Assembly (NCBI GenBank): GCA_947184155.2
Contig: CAMXCT020001669.1
Location: 413,169 to 477,168 of the forward strand
Source of the DNA: Cladocopium goreaui
Lineage: Eukaryota; Sar; Dinophyceae; Suessiales; Symbiodiniaceae
Direction of reading: 5' to 3'
Length of the DNA: 64,000 bases
Shown here piece after piece: positions 43,504-54,565 of the stretch. The translations under genes and the position numbers were made by a program. The notes under the pieces were generated by a model that had not been told where the DNA came from, ran no database searches, and worked only from the letters and a program-made list of their open reading frames with translations. Positions within the stretch are counted from its first letter, which is position 1, and each line of letters opens with the position of its first letter.

Positions 43504-43560
43504 TTGGATAGATAGATAGATAGCTAGCTAGCTAGCTAGCTAGATAGATAGATAGATAGT
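43504..43560. repeat. (GATA)n / (GCTA)n tetranucleotide tract
   Basis: gatagata, then gctagcta, then gatagata. Confidence 0.9.
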
Positions 43561-43587
43561 TGGAGAGTTAGATCCTCAAGTACATAT

Positions 43588-43769
43588 TTGCGTGAAGAAC
43601 AAAACATGATCGTGCACGTGATACCATTTATTACCAAAGGTCATCCGACCCCTCTGATTATGATCATTTGGAGAGCGGGGACATCCCATTTTTTTTGCCC
43701 CTGGAAGATGAAAAACAATGCCATACACCCGGAAGAAGAAAAAATGAACCGGTTCCATAGTTGCTGCTT
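43588..43769 (+). CDS. Exon candidate ending at family 2 left end
   Basis: The frame reads EEQNMIVHVIPFITKGHPTP then LIMIIWRAGTSHFFCPWKMK then NNAIHPEEEKMNRFHSCC, then CTTG|GTGG of the family 2 element. The minus strand is also open (43758-43576). Confidence 0.35.
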
Positions 43770-43875
43770 GGTGGTTTCAAATATGAATTTTATTTTCCAT
43801 TTTATATATGGGATGTCAACCTTCCCATTGACGAACTCCATCATTTTTCAAGATGATTAGTCAACCACCAACCAG
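43767..43875. mobile_element. Family 2 hairpin element, copy 4
   Basis: CTTGGTGGTTTCAAATATGAA ... cttcccattgacgaactcc ... CAACCACCAACCAG. Confidence 0.8.
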
Positions 43876-43979
43876 GTTGCCTTTGCCTTGAATTTGAATC
43901 ACAGGAACATGTGGAAGTTCTGTGGTCTGTTTTGGGTGATAAGTTCACAGGTCGCCTCTGGGACTTGACACAATTCTGT

Positions 43980-44062
43980 CCAAGGATAGGAAGGACTCAA
44001 ACTCTTTACTTGTGCCCTGTGAATGGAAACTGGTTGGTGGTGACTGGAACCATGGAACTTTC
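43980..44062. repeat. Segmental duplicate A
   Basis: Matches 44571-44653 over about 80 bp (aggaaggactcaaactctttacttgtgccctgtgaatggaaactggttggtggtgactgg...), covering unique flank plus the start of a family 2 copy. Confidence 0.88.
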
Positions 44063-44147
44063 TGACTTTCCATATATTGGGAATTGGGAATTTCATGCTC
44101 CCAACTGACGAAGTCATATTTTTCAGAGGGTTGAAACCCCCAACGAG
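44030..44147. mobile_element. Family 2 hairpin element, copy 5
   Basis: CTGGTTGGTGGTGACTGGAA ... ctcccaactgacgaagtcat ... ttgaaacccccaacgag. The right end is slightly eroded. Confidence 0.78.
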
Positions 44148-44570
44148 ACAATGTTCACTGATTCAAACTCCCTTATTTTCTGAGAAAACAACATGGCTTC
44201 TCGTTGAAGCCCTCTATATTTTATAATTTTTTCATAGGGAAAAGACCCCAGATTCAAATTTTCCCTTCGACTCATCCACTGGTTGAGCTGGTCGAGGTCT
44301 AGAGGCGACCTGTCCCGAGGACGAAGCTGGTCACAAACCGCAGGTCACAGGTCACATGATGTCGAACTAGAATCTTAAGCGACAAATGTTGAGTCTTAAA
44401 AACCTATCTTAAAAAGACTAGTATAAAATAGTATAAAAGAGTATAAATTAGTATAAACGAAAGGTTAGAAGGGCTAGAACTCTCCCATGTTTTAACAAAA
44501 AAGACACTTTTTCTGGAGCCATGACTGGAACTCCATTGTGGCCCTTTGGCTCAGGGAGGTGACCATTCAA

Positions 44571-44690
44571 TCCAAGATAGGAAGGACTCAAACTCTTTAC
44601 TTGTGCCCTGTGAATGGAAACTGGTTGGTGGTGACTGGAACCATGGAATGTTGAATGACTTTCCATTCAGTTGGGAAATATCATCCCAAT
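44571..44690. repeat. Segmental duplicate B with truncated family 2 copy
   Basis: Same 80 bp as at 43980, then the family 2 left half to tatcatccc. The right half is absent. Confidence 0.85.
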
Positions 44691-45111
44691 TTATGACCAT
44701 ACAGAACTGGTATTTCGGGCCTGAACTCAAGGAGATTTATTGAAGTCTTGGTAAAAGAATTAGCATGTTTATAGGTGGTATATAAACCATTCCCATCCAT
44801 TCCCAGACATGGGTGGTAAACATGGCATGGTTTTACCCAGAGTCGGACAAACATCGTGGGAAGTGCCCCATTTTTTCGCTGCGACCATGGGGGGAAATCA
44901 TCGGAAAACCATGGGAAAATATGGGAAAATGCGTTAAAAACCGGGGTTTTATATGGGAGCATCATTGATCCAAATGGTGATTTTTCAGCCTGAATGAAAA
45001 GCAAGATTGGGCGAAGCCATGAATTTCCCCATGTTGAAATATTGTGTGTGATATTCCCTTCATTTTCCCACTAGATCCACTAGTATCCCCACTACGTCCA
45101 GACTTGCAAAA

Positions 45112-45250
45112 ATGGAGGAGCCGTTAGTGCCGCGCCAAGCCGAATCGGCAGAATGGCAGCATCCCTGGCTCCATGGGAGTTCATCGGGGCTTGATCGGGG
45201 CCTGGACATATCAACCTCGCCAAAAGTGGAAAGGATTTTCCAAAAATGAC
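45112..45250 (+). CDS. Exon candidate
   Basis: ATG at 45112 opens EEPLVPRQAESAEWQHPWLH then GSSSGLDRGLDISTSPKVER, then IFQK and a stop. The GC-rich part ends near 45210. No family is recognised. Confidence 0.35.
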
Positions 45251-45258
45251 ATTTTTAT

Positions 45259-45367
45259 CTGGTTGGTGGTTTGGAACATGTTTTTTTCTCCATTCAGTTG
45301 GGACTTTCATAATCCCAACTGACGACGAAGTCATATTTTTCAGAGGGGTAGGTATACCACCAACCAG
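45259..45367. mobile_element. Family 2 hairpin element, copy 6
   Basis: CTGGTTGGTGGTTTGGAACATG ... cccaactgacgacgaagtcat ... ACCACCAACCAG. Confidence 0.86.
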
Positions 45368-46140
45368 TTATGGCTTGTGATAAATAATTTGCCAAGGAAA
45401 AAACGCAGGGACGAGGGAAAGAGCCTGAGATTTCGTGATGGCAGGAATGCACCCCTGTATTGCGTTTGTTTTGAATGAGATGTTCACTCCCAACGTTCAA
45501 AGGGGTTGAAGGCTTGTTCAATGAGGCCAACTCATATATCTTTCTTTTGTTTCAAGATTTTTGCTGCCTATTTTGTCAATTCCAAGTTTGAACTTGACCA
45601 ACCAGAAACCCCGGAAACAATGAAGGCAAGTGACTCAGTGACTGGATGCATTAGATTCTTGCACTGCAAAACCGGCTGGGGCTTTGTTCAACCTCTTTCT
45701 GATATAACCCTACTCTAGACTCTACACGTCCCTATAGAATCACATTTACTCCAAAATCGGGCCGGATTTCCGATTTCCGATTTGACCTGCGCAGAAGATT
45801 CCTGCGCTCCAGGGGTGCTGTATTTGGCTCCAGTCTTTTAGTGCGGCGGTCGTGCTTTGAAGTTTAAGATGTCAGGCTACACCGCAGGTGAGATTTGCCG
45901 CTCGCGAAGGGTCCAGTGATGTGCTTAAAGGGATCAGTAACTGTCCAACAAGAGAAACATCACCGAAAATAGAAAGCATGAAACTTTCGTGTTTCTGTGC
46001 GTTTGGTCTCTCTATGGTGCGCCGAAATATGGAAATATGAACATGTGCAGCAGCCAAAAGCAGTGCTAATCGATTCTTTAGGGGTTTGTAGGGGAGCGTA
46101 TGACGCATTTTTGGAAGCCCTATCAACCAGCAACAAGGGA

Positions 46141-46199
46141 TGTCGATTATGTTGCTGTTGTTGCTGTTGCTGTTGTTGTTGTTGTTGTAGCAGTTGTTG
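46141..46199. repeat. GTT/GCT triplet tract
   Basis: About 20 triplets of gttgctgtt type. On the minus strand this reads as an asparagine/serine run. Confidence 0.85.
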
Positions 46200-46449
46200 T
46201 CTTTTACCGAACCGTGGTGAACATTGGTGTGGACGGTGTTACTAAGTGACCCAGAAAGCTGGTGTTGGTCAGTATAGTTCAGTATATCGTAGGGAAAAAC
46301 CAATTACATCTTCAAATGGATGCATTGTTCATCTTTTGGGTTATGAATTGTTTGCGAATGGGGTCTTGAGAATAGTCATTCACATCAATATACCACCATT
46401 GCTATAGGATTGAATTCTACCATCTCTATAGCATTAATCCATCCACTTT

Positions 46450-46569
46450 TAGGGTTGATACTGTCTTCTGCCCGAGCTCGAAAAGAAACAGGCAACATGA
46501 CCACCGCTGACCGCATTCTTGCGCAGCCAGAGTTGCTCCGACTCTTGGATCACAGAGTAATACCCCCTG
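46450..46569 (+). CDS. Exon candidate ending inside family 1 left end
   Basis: The frame reads SSARARKETGNMTTADRILA then QPELLRLLDHRVIPP and stops being useful exactly at CCCCTG|GTAAATTAAC, the donor supplied by the element. Alpha-helical, charged. Confidence 0.5.
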
Positions 46570-46669
46570 GTAAATTAACAGATCGACCCTGAAAACCACC
46601 AAATTATAGTGGAAGCTAGTCTTCCAACCCCGATGACTGCCAGGGTCTATGTTAATTTACTGGAGGGTA
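46561..46669. mobile_element. Family 1 hairpin element, copy 16
   Basis: Left TACCCCCTGGTAAATTAAC, right GTTAATTTACTGGAGGGTA. The right acceptor is mutated (ACTGGAGGG instead of ACCAGAGGG). Interior diverged. Followed by a TA tract. Confidence 0.78.
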
Positions 46670-46897
46670 TATATAATTATATATATATATATTATATGAA
46701 CAAAAAAAGCTGCAACGGTTTCACTGGGAAACAATCTACATAGCCTCCGCTTTTTTTCTTCACATGTATGGCTCGGACATCATCGAACTAAATGGGGGTC
46801 TTGTAGAAAAATATCCATGTTGGATTAGCGGAGGGTATCAAAAATGCTGCATTTTCATGGATTTTCCATGTTGATCTGCTAGTCTATATCATCATGG

Positions 46898-47158
46898 ATG
46901 AGTAAAAAAAATGTCCATCCCATTTGGGATATTACGTATCAACGTGCAAATGGGGCCACCCAATTTGTTGTGAACCCACGAACACAGACTTGCTTGGTGG
47001 CTTCAAGTGCTTTATGTTCGTTACTTGCAGTGGATGAAGATGATGATGACAATGAATATGATGAAGAAGAAGAAGATGATGATGATGAGTATGATGATGA
47101 TGAAGAAGAAAATGACGACGATGAGGATGAGGATGCCCCGATTATTTGTTTGGATTGA
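46898..47158 (+). CDS. Open frame with acidic C-terminal tail
   Basis: Reads KNVHPIWDITYQRANGATQF then VVNPRTQTCLVASSALCSLL then AVDEDDDDNEYDEEEEDDDD, continuing acidic to APIICLD and a stop. The acidic part is an imperfect GAT/GAA triplet tract (47030-47130), so part or all may be non-coding microsatellite. The first 45 residues look natural. Confidence 0.35.
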   Translation: MSKKNVHPIWDITYQRANGATQFVVNPRTQTCLVASSALCSLLAVDEDDDDNEYDEEEEDDDDEYDDDEEENDDDEDEDAPIICLD

Positions 47159-47607
47159 TAGAATATAATAATTTATATGTGTGGTTGCAATGCACAATGA
47201 TTTGCTGAGCCAAGACTGGTTGTATATAAGTAACGAAAATGGAACTACAGCCAATATTGGACATGGAGGTACAATCATCAGCCACTGAAAGCTTTGATTG
47301 GTCTTATGTGTTCATCCCAATAACTGATAACTACCAAGCAAAAAGTGATATCATGGATATTTGGAAACACACCCGCATTGAAGTGACCTTTCCTGGAATA
47401 GATTGCAACTGATGTCTATGTTTGTGCATATACTGTATGATGCTGTATGTATATATATATAGAGAGATAGGTACGGGCTTGTGCATAGACATATTATGCA
47501 TATAAGTGTATATAGTTCCATGTGATGTAGGTATAGGACTATTTGAACATATGATATTCCATACATGTGTACCTGGATGTAAATATTCACTTTGTACGTA
47601 GACATGT

Positions 47608-48071
47608 ATGTACATAGTGATACATACACAGTTCGAACCAATCTCACCGTTAGAAATGTCTCTTAGAGAGCTATGGTCGGCGCCTAACCATTGTACCGAG
47701 GAAAAAATGATGCGTGGTTCTTTCCTCAGTATTCGGGCCCTGGCTGGGGCCATACAGTTGGTGTGTCTACAGGATTATGGAAAATCCCAGGCAGTCCAGT
47801 TGAAACATGTTTTTTCATGTCTGTCTGGAAATACCCCATTTATGACCATTTTAATCGGACATGATGATTCAGCAGTGGATTTTCATTTCAACTTTGGTGA
47901 ATTTCAAGTTTTGAATAATCCAAAGTTATCCACTTGCGAATTTAAAGAAGCAGCAAGAGATTTACCGGATGGCCTGCCAGAAATACACACAACCGCACTA
48001 CCCCAAGATCCCCAGCTCACAGTTTGGTCCAAAAAAAAGGGCTCATTGGATTTTGGAGGATATACCATCCG
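47608..48071 (+). CDS. Long exon candidate ending at family 1 left end
   Basis: Open for over 150 codons: EPISPLEMSLRELWSAPNHC, MMRGSFLSIRALAGAIQLVC, LQDYGKSQAVQLKHVFSCLS, GNTPFMTILIGHDDSAVDFH, FNFGEFQVLNNPKLSTCEFK, EAARDLPDGLPEIHTTALPQ, DPQLTVWSKKKGSLDFGGYT. It ends at CCATCCG|GTCATG of the element at 48063. It is the longest natural plus-strand frame in the window. Domain not recognised. The true start of the exon is probably between 47640 and 47700. Confidence 0.5.
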
Positions 48072-48173
48072 GTCATGACTAACATAGCCATGGAAGCCAT
48101 GGCCCATTTATAGATGGCTTACCTATTAATAGCATGGTGATTTTCCATGCCTATGTTAAATAACCAGATGGTA
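48063..48173. mobile_element. Family 1 hairpin element, copy 17
   Basis: Left TACCATCCGGTCATGACTAAC, right GTTAAATAACCAGATGGTA; mixed-subfamily ends as in copy 9. Confidence 0.84.
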
Positions 48174-48883
48174 ACTGATATAAGTGATATAGACTATAGA
48201 CAACTGTGGGTGCACATAAAATGTCATTACTTTGATACTTTGGTGGTGTTTTGCGAAAAAAAATCCATCTGCTGTTGCTAAGACATCCTTGCAGTGATTC
48301 GTGCAACCCACAGCAATCACCTGATGATCAATGAAACCCATAGAGTAGCATCCTGTTTCTCCAAGAGTTCTTTGTTGGATTGCAAAAACATGATTCAAAA
48401 AATATATATACAGTATAGATTATTTATTCCACTATCCTCATCAACCTACAATGGAATTGATGATGACAACCCTTGGGATCCAAACATCTCCTTAGGATAG
48501 GTCTTTTTTTAGGCCGGCACCTGGCCGTGTTCGGAGACAGGAAGCCCCCATACTGACGCGATGGGATTGGATGATTTAGCTATGACAAATGCTGATGTTA
48601 GCAAACTTTCAAATTACAAAAGCGTTTTTGGAGAATCTTCTCGATATCATATATTAAATATTATTTATATATATATAATTATAGTTATATATATTGCTAT
48701 GTTTTACCGTGGTTTACCATGTTTCTGTTTTACCTTTTCATAAAAATAACTATGTAATTTCTGCCATTTAACACTGTCAGAACTTTCCAGATCCGCAAGG
48801 CGCCTTGACAAGGACCTTATGAAGCAAGTCTTAGGGCGACAGGCCCTGGTTACCACGGCGTTGAGGAGTGGAGAAAGGGGTGT

Positions 48884-48998
48884 GCCAATGGCCATTTTAA
48901 TAGGAACCATATGGCTATGGATCAATACCTATTAATACCATTTTTAGTGGGATGAACATCCATTTACCAGCTATTTTGATGTTCACCAGGGGTACAAG
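48884..48998. mobile_element. Family 1-related element, diverged
   Basis: ggtattaatagg, ggatgaacatccatttaccagctattttgatgttcaccaggggta. Together with 50884-50984 it forms a subfamily with GATGTTCACCAG at the right end. Confidence 0.55.
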
Positions 48999-49361
48999 GT
49001 TTTGACACACTGCCATATGGAAAAAATGTTGACATGTACCATGACTAATCTGTTTGACTAGGGACTATGATGATAATATTAGCATATATTAACCATGAAA
49101 TATTGTTGTTTAATATGGGTTTGAAGCACTATATGATTGGTAGTAAGGACAAGAATTCCAAGACTCCCTTATTTCAGTTCTTTTGAAGGCGAAGAGCGAA
49201 ATTGACCTTGCTTCTGACTGTCCTCGACTGGATATGGGTTTGATTGAAAAAACTGCCCCATAGTTTATCATATTTTTCTATTCAATCAACAAGTTTCATT
49301 GTTTATCATCATCTTTCCTGTTCAACAAATATGCTATATTTTGAGGGGACCACATTCGCAG

Positions 49362-49459
49362 ATTTTTACCCATACAATTCCAGCGACCGTTTCCAACATT
49401 TGCCTCAGGGTCAACTGCTCCGTTTGGCCAGCGAAGAAGTGAGGCCAGTGGATTGGTGA
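49362..49459 (+). CDS. Exon candidate
   Basis: CCACATTCGCAG|ATTTTTACC starts DFYPYNSSDRFQHLPQGQLL then RLASEEVRPVDW, then TGA. Could be a last exon. Unknown family. Confidence 0.42.
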
Positions 49460-50368
49460 TTGTAATCATTGGGATATTCTCTCTATGTTTATCAAATGTT
49501 CTCACCTGAATATTAGTGTTTTCATGATTATAGAAAAGAGTGTGTTACTACAGTTTAGATTATTCATCCATGGTGTGAATTTTCCAAACATGTTTTTCAA
49601 CTATTCATCTCAAGTTGGTTTCAGTTAACGTATCACTCCCCCATGTGGCTCGGTTGCATTCTGTGTAGCTGCTGGTGTGATGTTCCAACATCCCGGGAAT
49701 GATGTGACTCGTAATTCCTCAATGATGACCACGATTGAATCAAAAAATCATATGGTTAATGGTCATGGTTAATTCGTACGTTTTTGGGATGTTAATATAT
49801 GAATCTCAATTTCATGAGGTTACCTTCCAAACAAATAGCCCATGGGAAATCCATGAGTTTCGGAAACAAGTTGCGATCTTCGGCTGCAGGAGGCTGCTAG
49901 GTTGGTAAAAACTGAATGGTTTTTTAAGGTCCATGAGCCGAGGGGACATCTTCTGCTCGATCTCCATGGGTTCATATGGTTTCCATGATTTTCCATCTCC
50001 ACTTTTCGGAAGAAAAAACCTGTGGACATGTCAGAAATGTCATGGTTTCTAGGCTCGGAAGTCTCCGTATATGTTGCTGGTTGGGGGGTTCAAACAACGT
50101 CAAATATTTCCGGCTGCTCAACCATAGAAACGGGTTTTTTTGGGTGAATTTGCTGATGACCTTTGCATATAAATTGGGGTTGTTTCAACGGTGAAACCAA
50201 CGGGCCACGTGAAGGGCAGATCCCGATTTGGTCCTCACAGCCGTTGTGAACGATGGTGACGCTTTGCAGTGACCTGGCGGACCTGGCCACTTCGAGGGGC
50301 CATGGCCATGGTATGTTAAGCCTCAGTGACGAAGTTGGGATATGATATAAGCCCTAGTGGCTAAGATA

Positions 50369-50456
50369 TACCCTCTGGTGGAAAATTGCCATTTATAGTG
50401 GATTTACCCATCAAAAATGGTGATTTTCCATAGCTATGTTAGTTTACCAGAGGGTA
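50369..50456. mobile_element. Family 1 hairpin element, internally deleted
   Basis: TACCCTCTGGTGGAAAATTGCC ... GTTAGTTTACCAGAGGGTA, 88 bp. The AATTTAACATAGCTAT part of the left arm is missing. Confidence 0.8.
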
Positions 50457-50549
50457 GTTCACTCATAAACTAGACTTCCAAGTAGATTAATTACCCATTT
50501 GCTGGGATAAGCCGCAAATCGGGAACTTAACCAGGGTGATAACCACGAG

Positions 50550-50852
50550 TTACGAGGGCCAAAAATCATGGAATCCCCTTCTGTTCACAGCAAAATAGGC
50601 AGTATAGCTGGATGTTGATTCTCTCAATCCATGGTATAATTTGTTTTGATCCCCAGAAGGGCTTGCAGTGCGTAAAATAAGGAATTTGGCCAGAACAAGT
50701 TCAGAACAAGGGCTGGGCTTGAGCCAGTTGACTGTGCGAGTTGAAGCCATAAACATGGGAACTTGCAAGTCAAACAAACGGAGACTTAACCCATAAATAT
50801 ACGGACTTGAGTAAGAATAGTTGGGATACACGCCAAAAATGAGAGGCTTCAA
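50550..50852 (-). CDS. Minus-strand open frame, doubtful
   Basis: Reads YPNYSYSSPYIYGLSLRLFD then LQVPMFMASTRTVNWLKPSP then CSELVLAKFLILRTASPSGD. Natural-looking, but an overlapping minus frame (51147-50770) passes through a family 1 relic, so chance cannot be excluded. Confidence 0.3.
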   Translation of the reverse strand: MKPLIFGVYPNYSYSSPYIYGLSLRLFDLQVPMFMASTRTVNWLKPSPCSELVLAKFLILRTASPSGDQNKLYHGLRESTSSYTAYFAVNRRGFHDFWPS

Positions 50853-50883
50853 ACCAAATCAATTTAGATTCCAGGGGTTTAAC

Positions 50884-50984
50884 ATAGTTTAACATCAATA
50901 CTGATATGGCATACCTATCAATACAATTCTTAGGTGGATGAACTTCCACTTCCCAGCTATTTTGATGTTCACCAGTGGGTACAG
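50884..50984. mobile_element. Family 1-related element, diverged
   Basis: tggatgaacttccacttcccagctattttgatgttcaccagtgggta matches the right part of 48884-48998. Confidence 0.55.
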
Positions 50985-51683
50985 GGCTTTGACTCATTAC
51001 CATGATCTTCCATGATAAGTGCCACTTTGGGCTAGAGCGAAGAACTTGACCCAGCCCTGACTGTGTTCCAAAGGTTTGCTGACGAGTCCTTGTGGAAGAC
51101 CCTTGGACTTGTAAGATCAATGCTGAGACGATCCAAGAATAATGCATAAACTGGATGATGATTGATGTTTTTTTTTTTTAACAAAAAGTAATTATCAGGG
51201 TTTGTGCTTGATATGTTGATACACCTATCGATATTGAAGTTTATGGGGGTTACAAACCAAGAAACGTAAATATGAGGGTTGCTCCAACCAATGAGAGGTG
51301 AATCCCAAGCGTATTTGATCTTCAGTTTGCCATGGAAAGAAACACTAAAATTTGTCATGGGCAAATCATCGGGCTAAATGGGTCGCCTCCAGGACGCGAA
51401 GTGCAACAAATGACCGGAGGGCGTAAGCAGTAAACATCTTCGGACTTGACCAACTTGACCACTGTTCACTAACTTGGTGCATCTTGGTGCTGTTCGTTGG
51501 CCAATCAGTTGATCGTTTGCTCGGAAATTTGTACCATCAATGATGGTCTGAAAGCCACAGAGTGCTGTAATGCAACTCTTTCTATTCTTCCCAGGTCTTG
51601 AGTCAATCTTGAGTAGCAAGAAGCGTGAGATGAGTTGTCCGGGTGATTGATGTTGTTTAGATCAGTTTAGGTGCATTGAACTC

Positions 51684-51902
51684 ATGATTCGAAGGTCTGC
51701 GCCAAGGTACTTTCTCGTTTGTGGTCTTGCTCAGGTCAAGTGTCTGTCTCAAGTATCCCCATTGAAACACGACGGACGACGAAAGACGACGAAGAGAAAA
51801 AAACGAGCAAAAGGGTTTCAAGGGTTCCTCTACGGGACCTCCGGGGGAAGAAATTCCAAGGGTTCCTCTCCGGGACCTCCCGGGGAGAAAAAAATAAGAT
51901 AA
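51684..51902 (+). CDS. Exon candidate with internal 38 bp duplication
   Basis: Basic/glycine-rich readings in two plus frames (HDGRRKTTKRKKRAKGFQGF, or DEEKKTSKRVSRVPLRDLRG). The stretch caagggttcctct(a/c)cgggacctcc occurs twice in tandem (about 51817-51885). The minus strand is open for 180 codons. Confidence 0.3.
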   Translation: MIRRSAPRYFLVCGLAQVKCLSQVSPLKHDGRRKTTKRKKRAKGFQGFLYGTSGGRNSKGSSPGPPGEKKIR

Positions 51903-52050
51903 AATAAAATAAAAAATTAAGACGGGCACATACCATTGAGAAAAACACATAGCATGTTTTATGCATATTTGCAATGTTCGGTGGCAAGTGTTCTTCCCCG
52001 GGGTATGGGTTTGTCTCCGGGATTTTAGATTTTTTCTTTTTTTTTTGCAG

Positions 52051-52319
52051 CCTTGAGCGCGACCCTTCACTGTGGGAAAACACTTGGCCCTGAGAAATCC
52101 TTCGAATATGGGAAAGTTTTCCAGGAATACGGCTGGGAAACCAGGACCTTTGAGGAGGGGAAAAAGAAAGCACCTTTGATACAGGGAGGAGGGTTGAGAC
52201 AGGCACATACCATTGAGAAGGTAGAAAACCCTTCATCCAGACTTTTGAATGATGAGGAAGTGATTCACATGTTGGCATCTTTAGTTGTTGGTGTCAATCG
52301 CATTTTAGCGTTATTGTGA
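52051..52319 (+). CDS. Probable terminal exon with strong acceptor
   Basis: A long pyrimidine tract ending TTTTTTTTTTGCAG|CCTTGAGC is followed by 88 codons: SATLHCGKTLGPEKSFEYGK, VFQEYGWETRTFEEGKKKAP, LIQGGGLRQAHTIEKVENPS, SRLLNDEEVIHMLASLVVGV, NRILALL and TGA. It is the clearest acceptor in the window. Function unknown. A 22 bp stretch (caggcacataccattgagaa) inside is repeated upstream at 51922. Confidence 0.55.
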
Positions 52320-52984
52320 CAGTCATGCTAAGTACGTCTTCGTTTTTGAGGGCGAACAATCTATGTTCCATTCCCATATTGAGGCGACCAATTTGTTATG
52401 TATATTTCTCCCGCAATCAATCATTAATCCGTGATGAATGATAGATGATTATATTAACCAAACTACCAAAAGAATAAGTACAAATCAAACGAACATAGTG
52501 TTCAAATTTACCTTCTCCAAGTATTGATTTGGTGGACAATAACTACTGTATCAAGCGAACAGTGTTTGTTCCATCAATTATGTTTCATGTATGATAGACA
52601 GTTAATATAAACTCTTTCTCACCACGTTCCAGTGCAAATTCCTGGCTTGCACACCCCAGGAACCCTCGCTTTGTGCGCTCCGTCTTGGATGTAAACGGCA
52701 TGTTGCCACCTGGTGAAACACGGCTCTGGTGTTTTTTGCAGACGTTTTGTAGCAGAGGCTTAGATTCTGGGATAGCTTGTAGCGTTGTATTTTGCTATAA
52801 TGTGGGTAACACAATAATAAACTAACCATCCCCCAGTCATCACCATTTTGATAGATGGTATGTTTGCCATTCCCAGTCATTTTTGTGGTAAACATGGCAT
52901 TGTTTTACCCACATGAAATGGGATCAGGGGCTTGTTCCAGTTTACTGGGGAACAAGAAGACAAGCCATTGGATTTTAAGGTAGC

Positions 52985-54225
52985 TTTAAAGTGTTGTTTT
53001 TGGTGATTTACCATGATTTACCCATGATTTACCCATGATTTACCAATGATTTACCCATGATTTACCCATGATTTACCCATGATTTACCCATGGTGATTTA
53101 CCATGATTTATCCATGATTTTGTGTTGTTTTTGGTGATTTACCATGATTTATCCATGATTTACCCATGATTTTATGTTGGTTTTGGTGATTTACCATGAT
53201 TCATCCATGATTTTTGTGTTGTTTTGGGTGATTTACCATGAATTACCCATGATTTACCCATGATTTTGTGTTGGTTTTGGTGATTTACCATGATTGATCC
53301 ATGATTTTGTGTTGTTTTGGGTGATTTGCCATGATTTACCCATGATTTACCCATGATTTTGTGTTGGTTTTGGTGATTTACCATGAATTACCCATGATTT
53401 ACCCATGATTTACCCATGGTGATTTACCATGATTTACCCATGATTTTGTGTTGTTTTTGGTGATTTACCATGATTTACCCATGATTTACCCATGATTTAC
53501 CCATGATTTACCCATGATTTACCCATGGTGATTTACCATGATTTATCCATGATTTTGTGTTGTTTTTGGTGATTTACCATGATTTATCCATGATTTACCC
53601 ATGAATTACCCATGATTTTATGTTGGTTTTGGTGATTTACCATGATTCATCCATGATTTTTGTGTTGTTTTGGGTGATTTACCATGAATTACCCATGATT
53701 TACCCATGATTTACCCATGATTTTGTGTTGGTTTTGGTGATTTACCATGATTGATCCATGATTTTGTGTTGTTTTGGGTGATTTGCCATGATTTACGCAT
53801 GATTTACCCATGATTTTGTGTTGTTTTTGGTGATTTACCATGAATTACCCATGATTTACCCATGATTTGATTTCCATGATTTACCCATGATTTACCCATG
53901 GTGATTTACCATGATTTACCCATGATTTTGTGTTGTTTTTGGTGATTTACCATGATTTATCCATGATTTTGTGTTGGTTTGGTGATTTACCATGAATTAC
54001 CCATGATTTACCCATGATTTACCCATGATTTTGTGTTGGTTTTGGTGATTTACCATGATTTATCCATGATTTTGTGTTGTTTTGGTGATTTACCATGAAT
54101 TACCCATGATTTACCCATGATTTTGTGCTGGTTTTGGTGATTTACCATGATTTATCCATGATTACCAATGATTTACCATGATTTTGTGTTGTTTTTGGGG
54201 GTTCACTATGATTTACCCATATATT
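52985..54225. repeat. Large minisatellite (tttacccatgat units)
   Basis: About 1.24 kb made of a 12 bp unit (tttacccatgat) and a recurring longer phrase (gattttgtgttgtttttggtgatttaccatgat), giving an irregular second-level period of roughly 60-110 bp. One minus reading repeats NHGKSPKTTQNHG. Confidence 0.92.
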
Positions 54226-54457
54226 TTAATATTTTGTCGATGGACGTTACGCACCCTGTGTTGCACCAACACATGTGAAGAGCAGGGCAGCGGCATGAAG
54301 TGGCACATACCAACATGGTAACAGGTGTTTCCGAAAGCAAGATCCAGTCATGCTTGGACCTAAGCATGTTAGAATATCATGTCCACACCATGCATTTCTG
54401 TTACATATTAATTCCTATATAACATGATATAGTCCGTATTTTCTGGAAAAAATGCAG

Positions 54458-54565
54458 GACCGCTCTATGTTTGGCGGTCCAGCCGCAGCATGTTTTCAGC
54501 ACCACGGCAGCCTTCAGGTTGCACTATGCCCCGGAGAGCGTCCGAAGTTCGCGCGGCCCGACTGG
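54458..54565 (+). CDS. DUF4116-type exon 1
   Basis: AAAAATGCAG|GACCGCTC starts TALCLAVQPQHVFSTTAAFR then LHYAPESVRSSRG. AV-x-x-x-x-x-x-L-x-YAPES(V/L)RSSR follows the DUF4116 repeat pattern. TTCAG|GTTGC at 54517 is an alternative acceptor. The repeats are known from many dinoflagellate and other protist proteins; their function is not established. Confidence 0.55.

Noticed and set aside
46898-47278. Minus-strand frame of poly-I/F/V over the GAT/GAA tract
   Set aside because: It is a direct consequence of the triplet repeat on the other strand.
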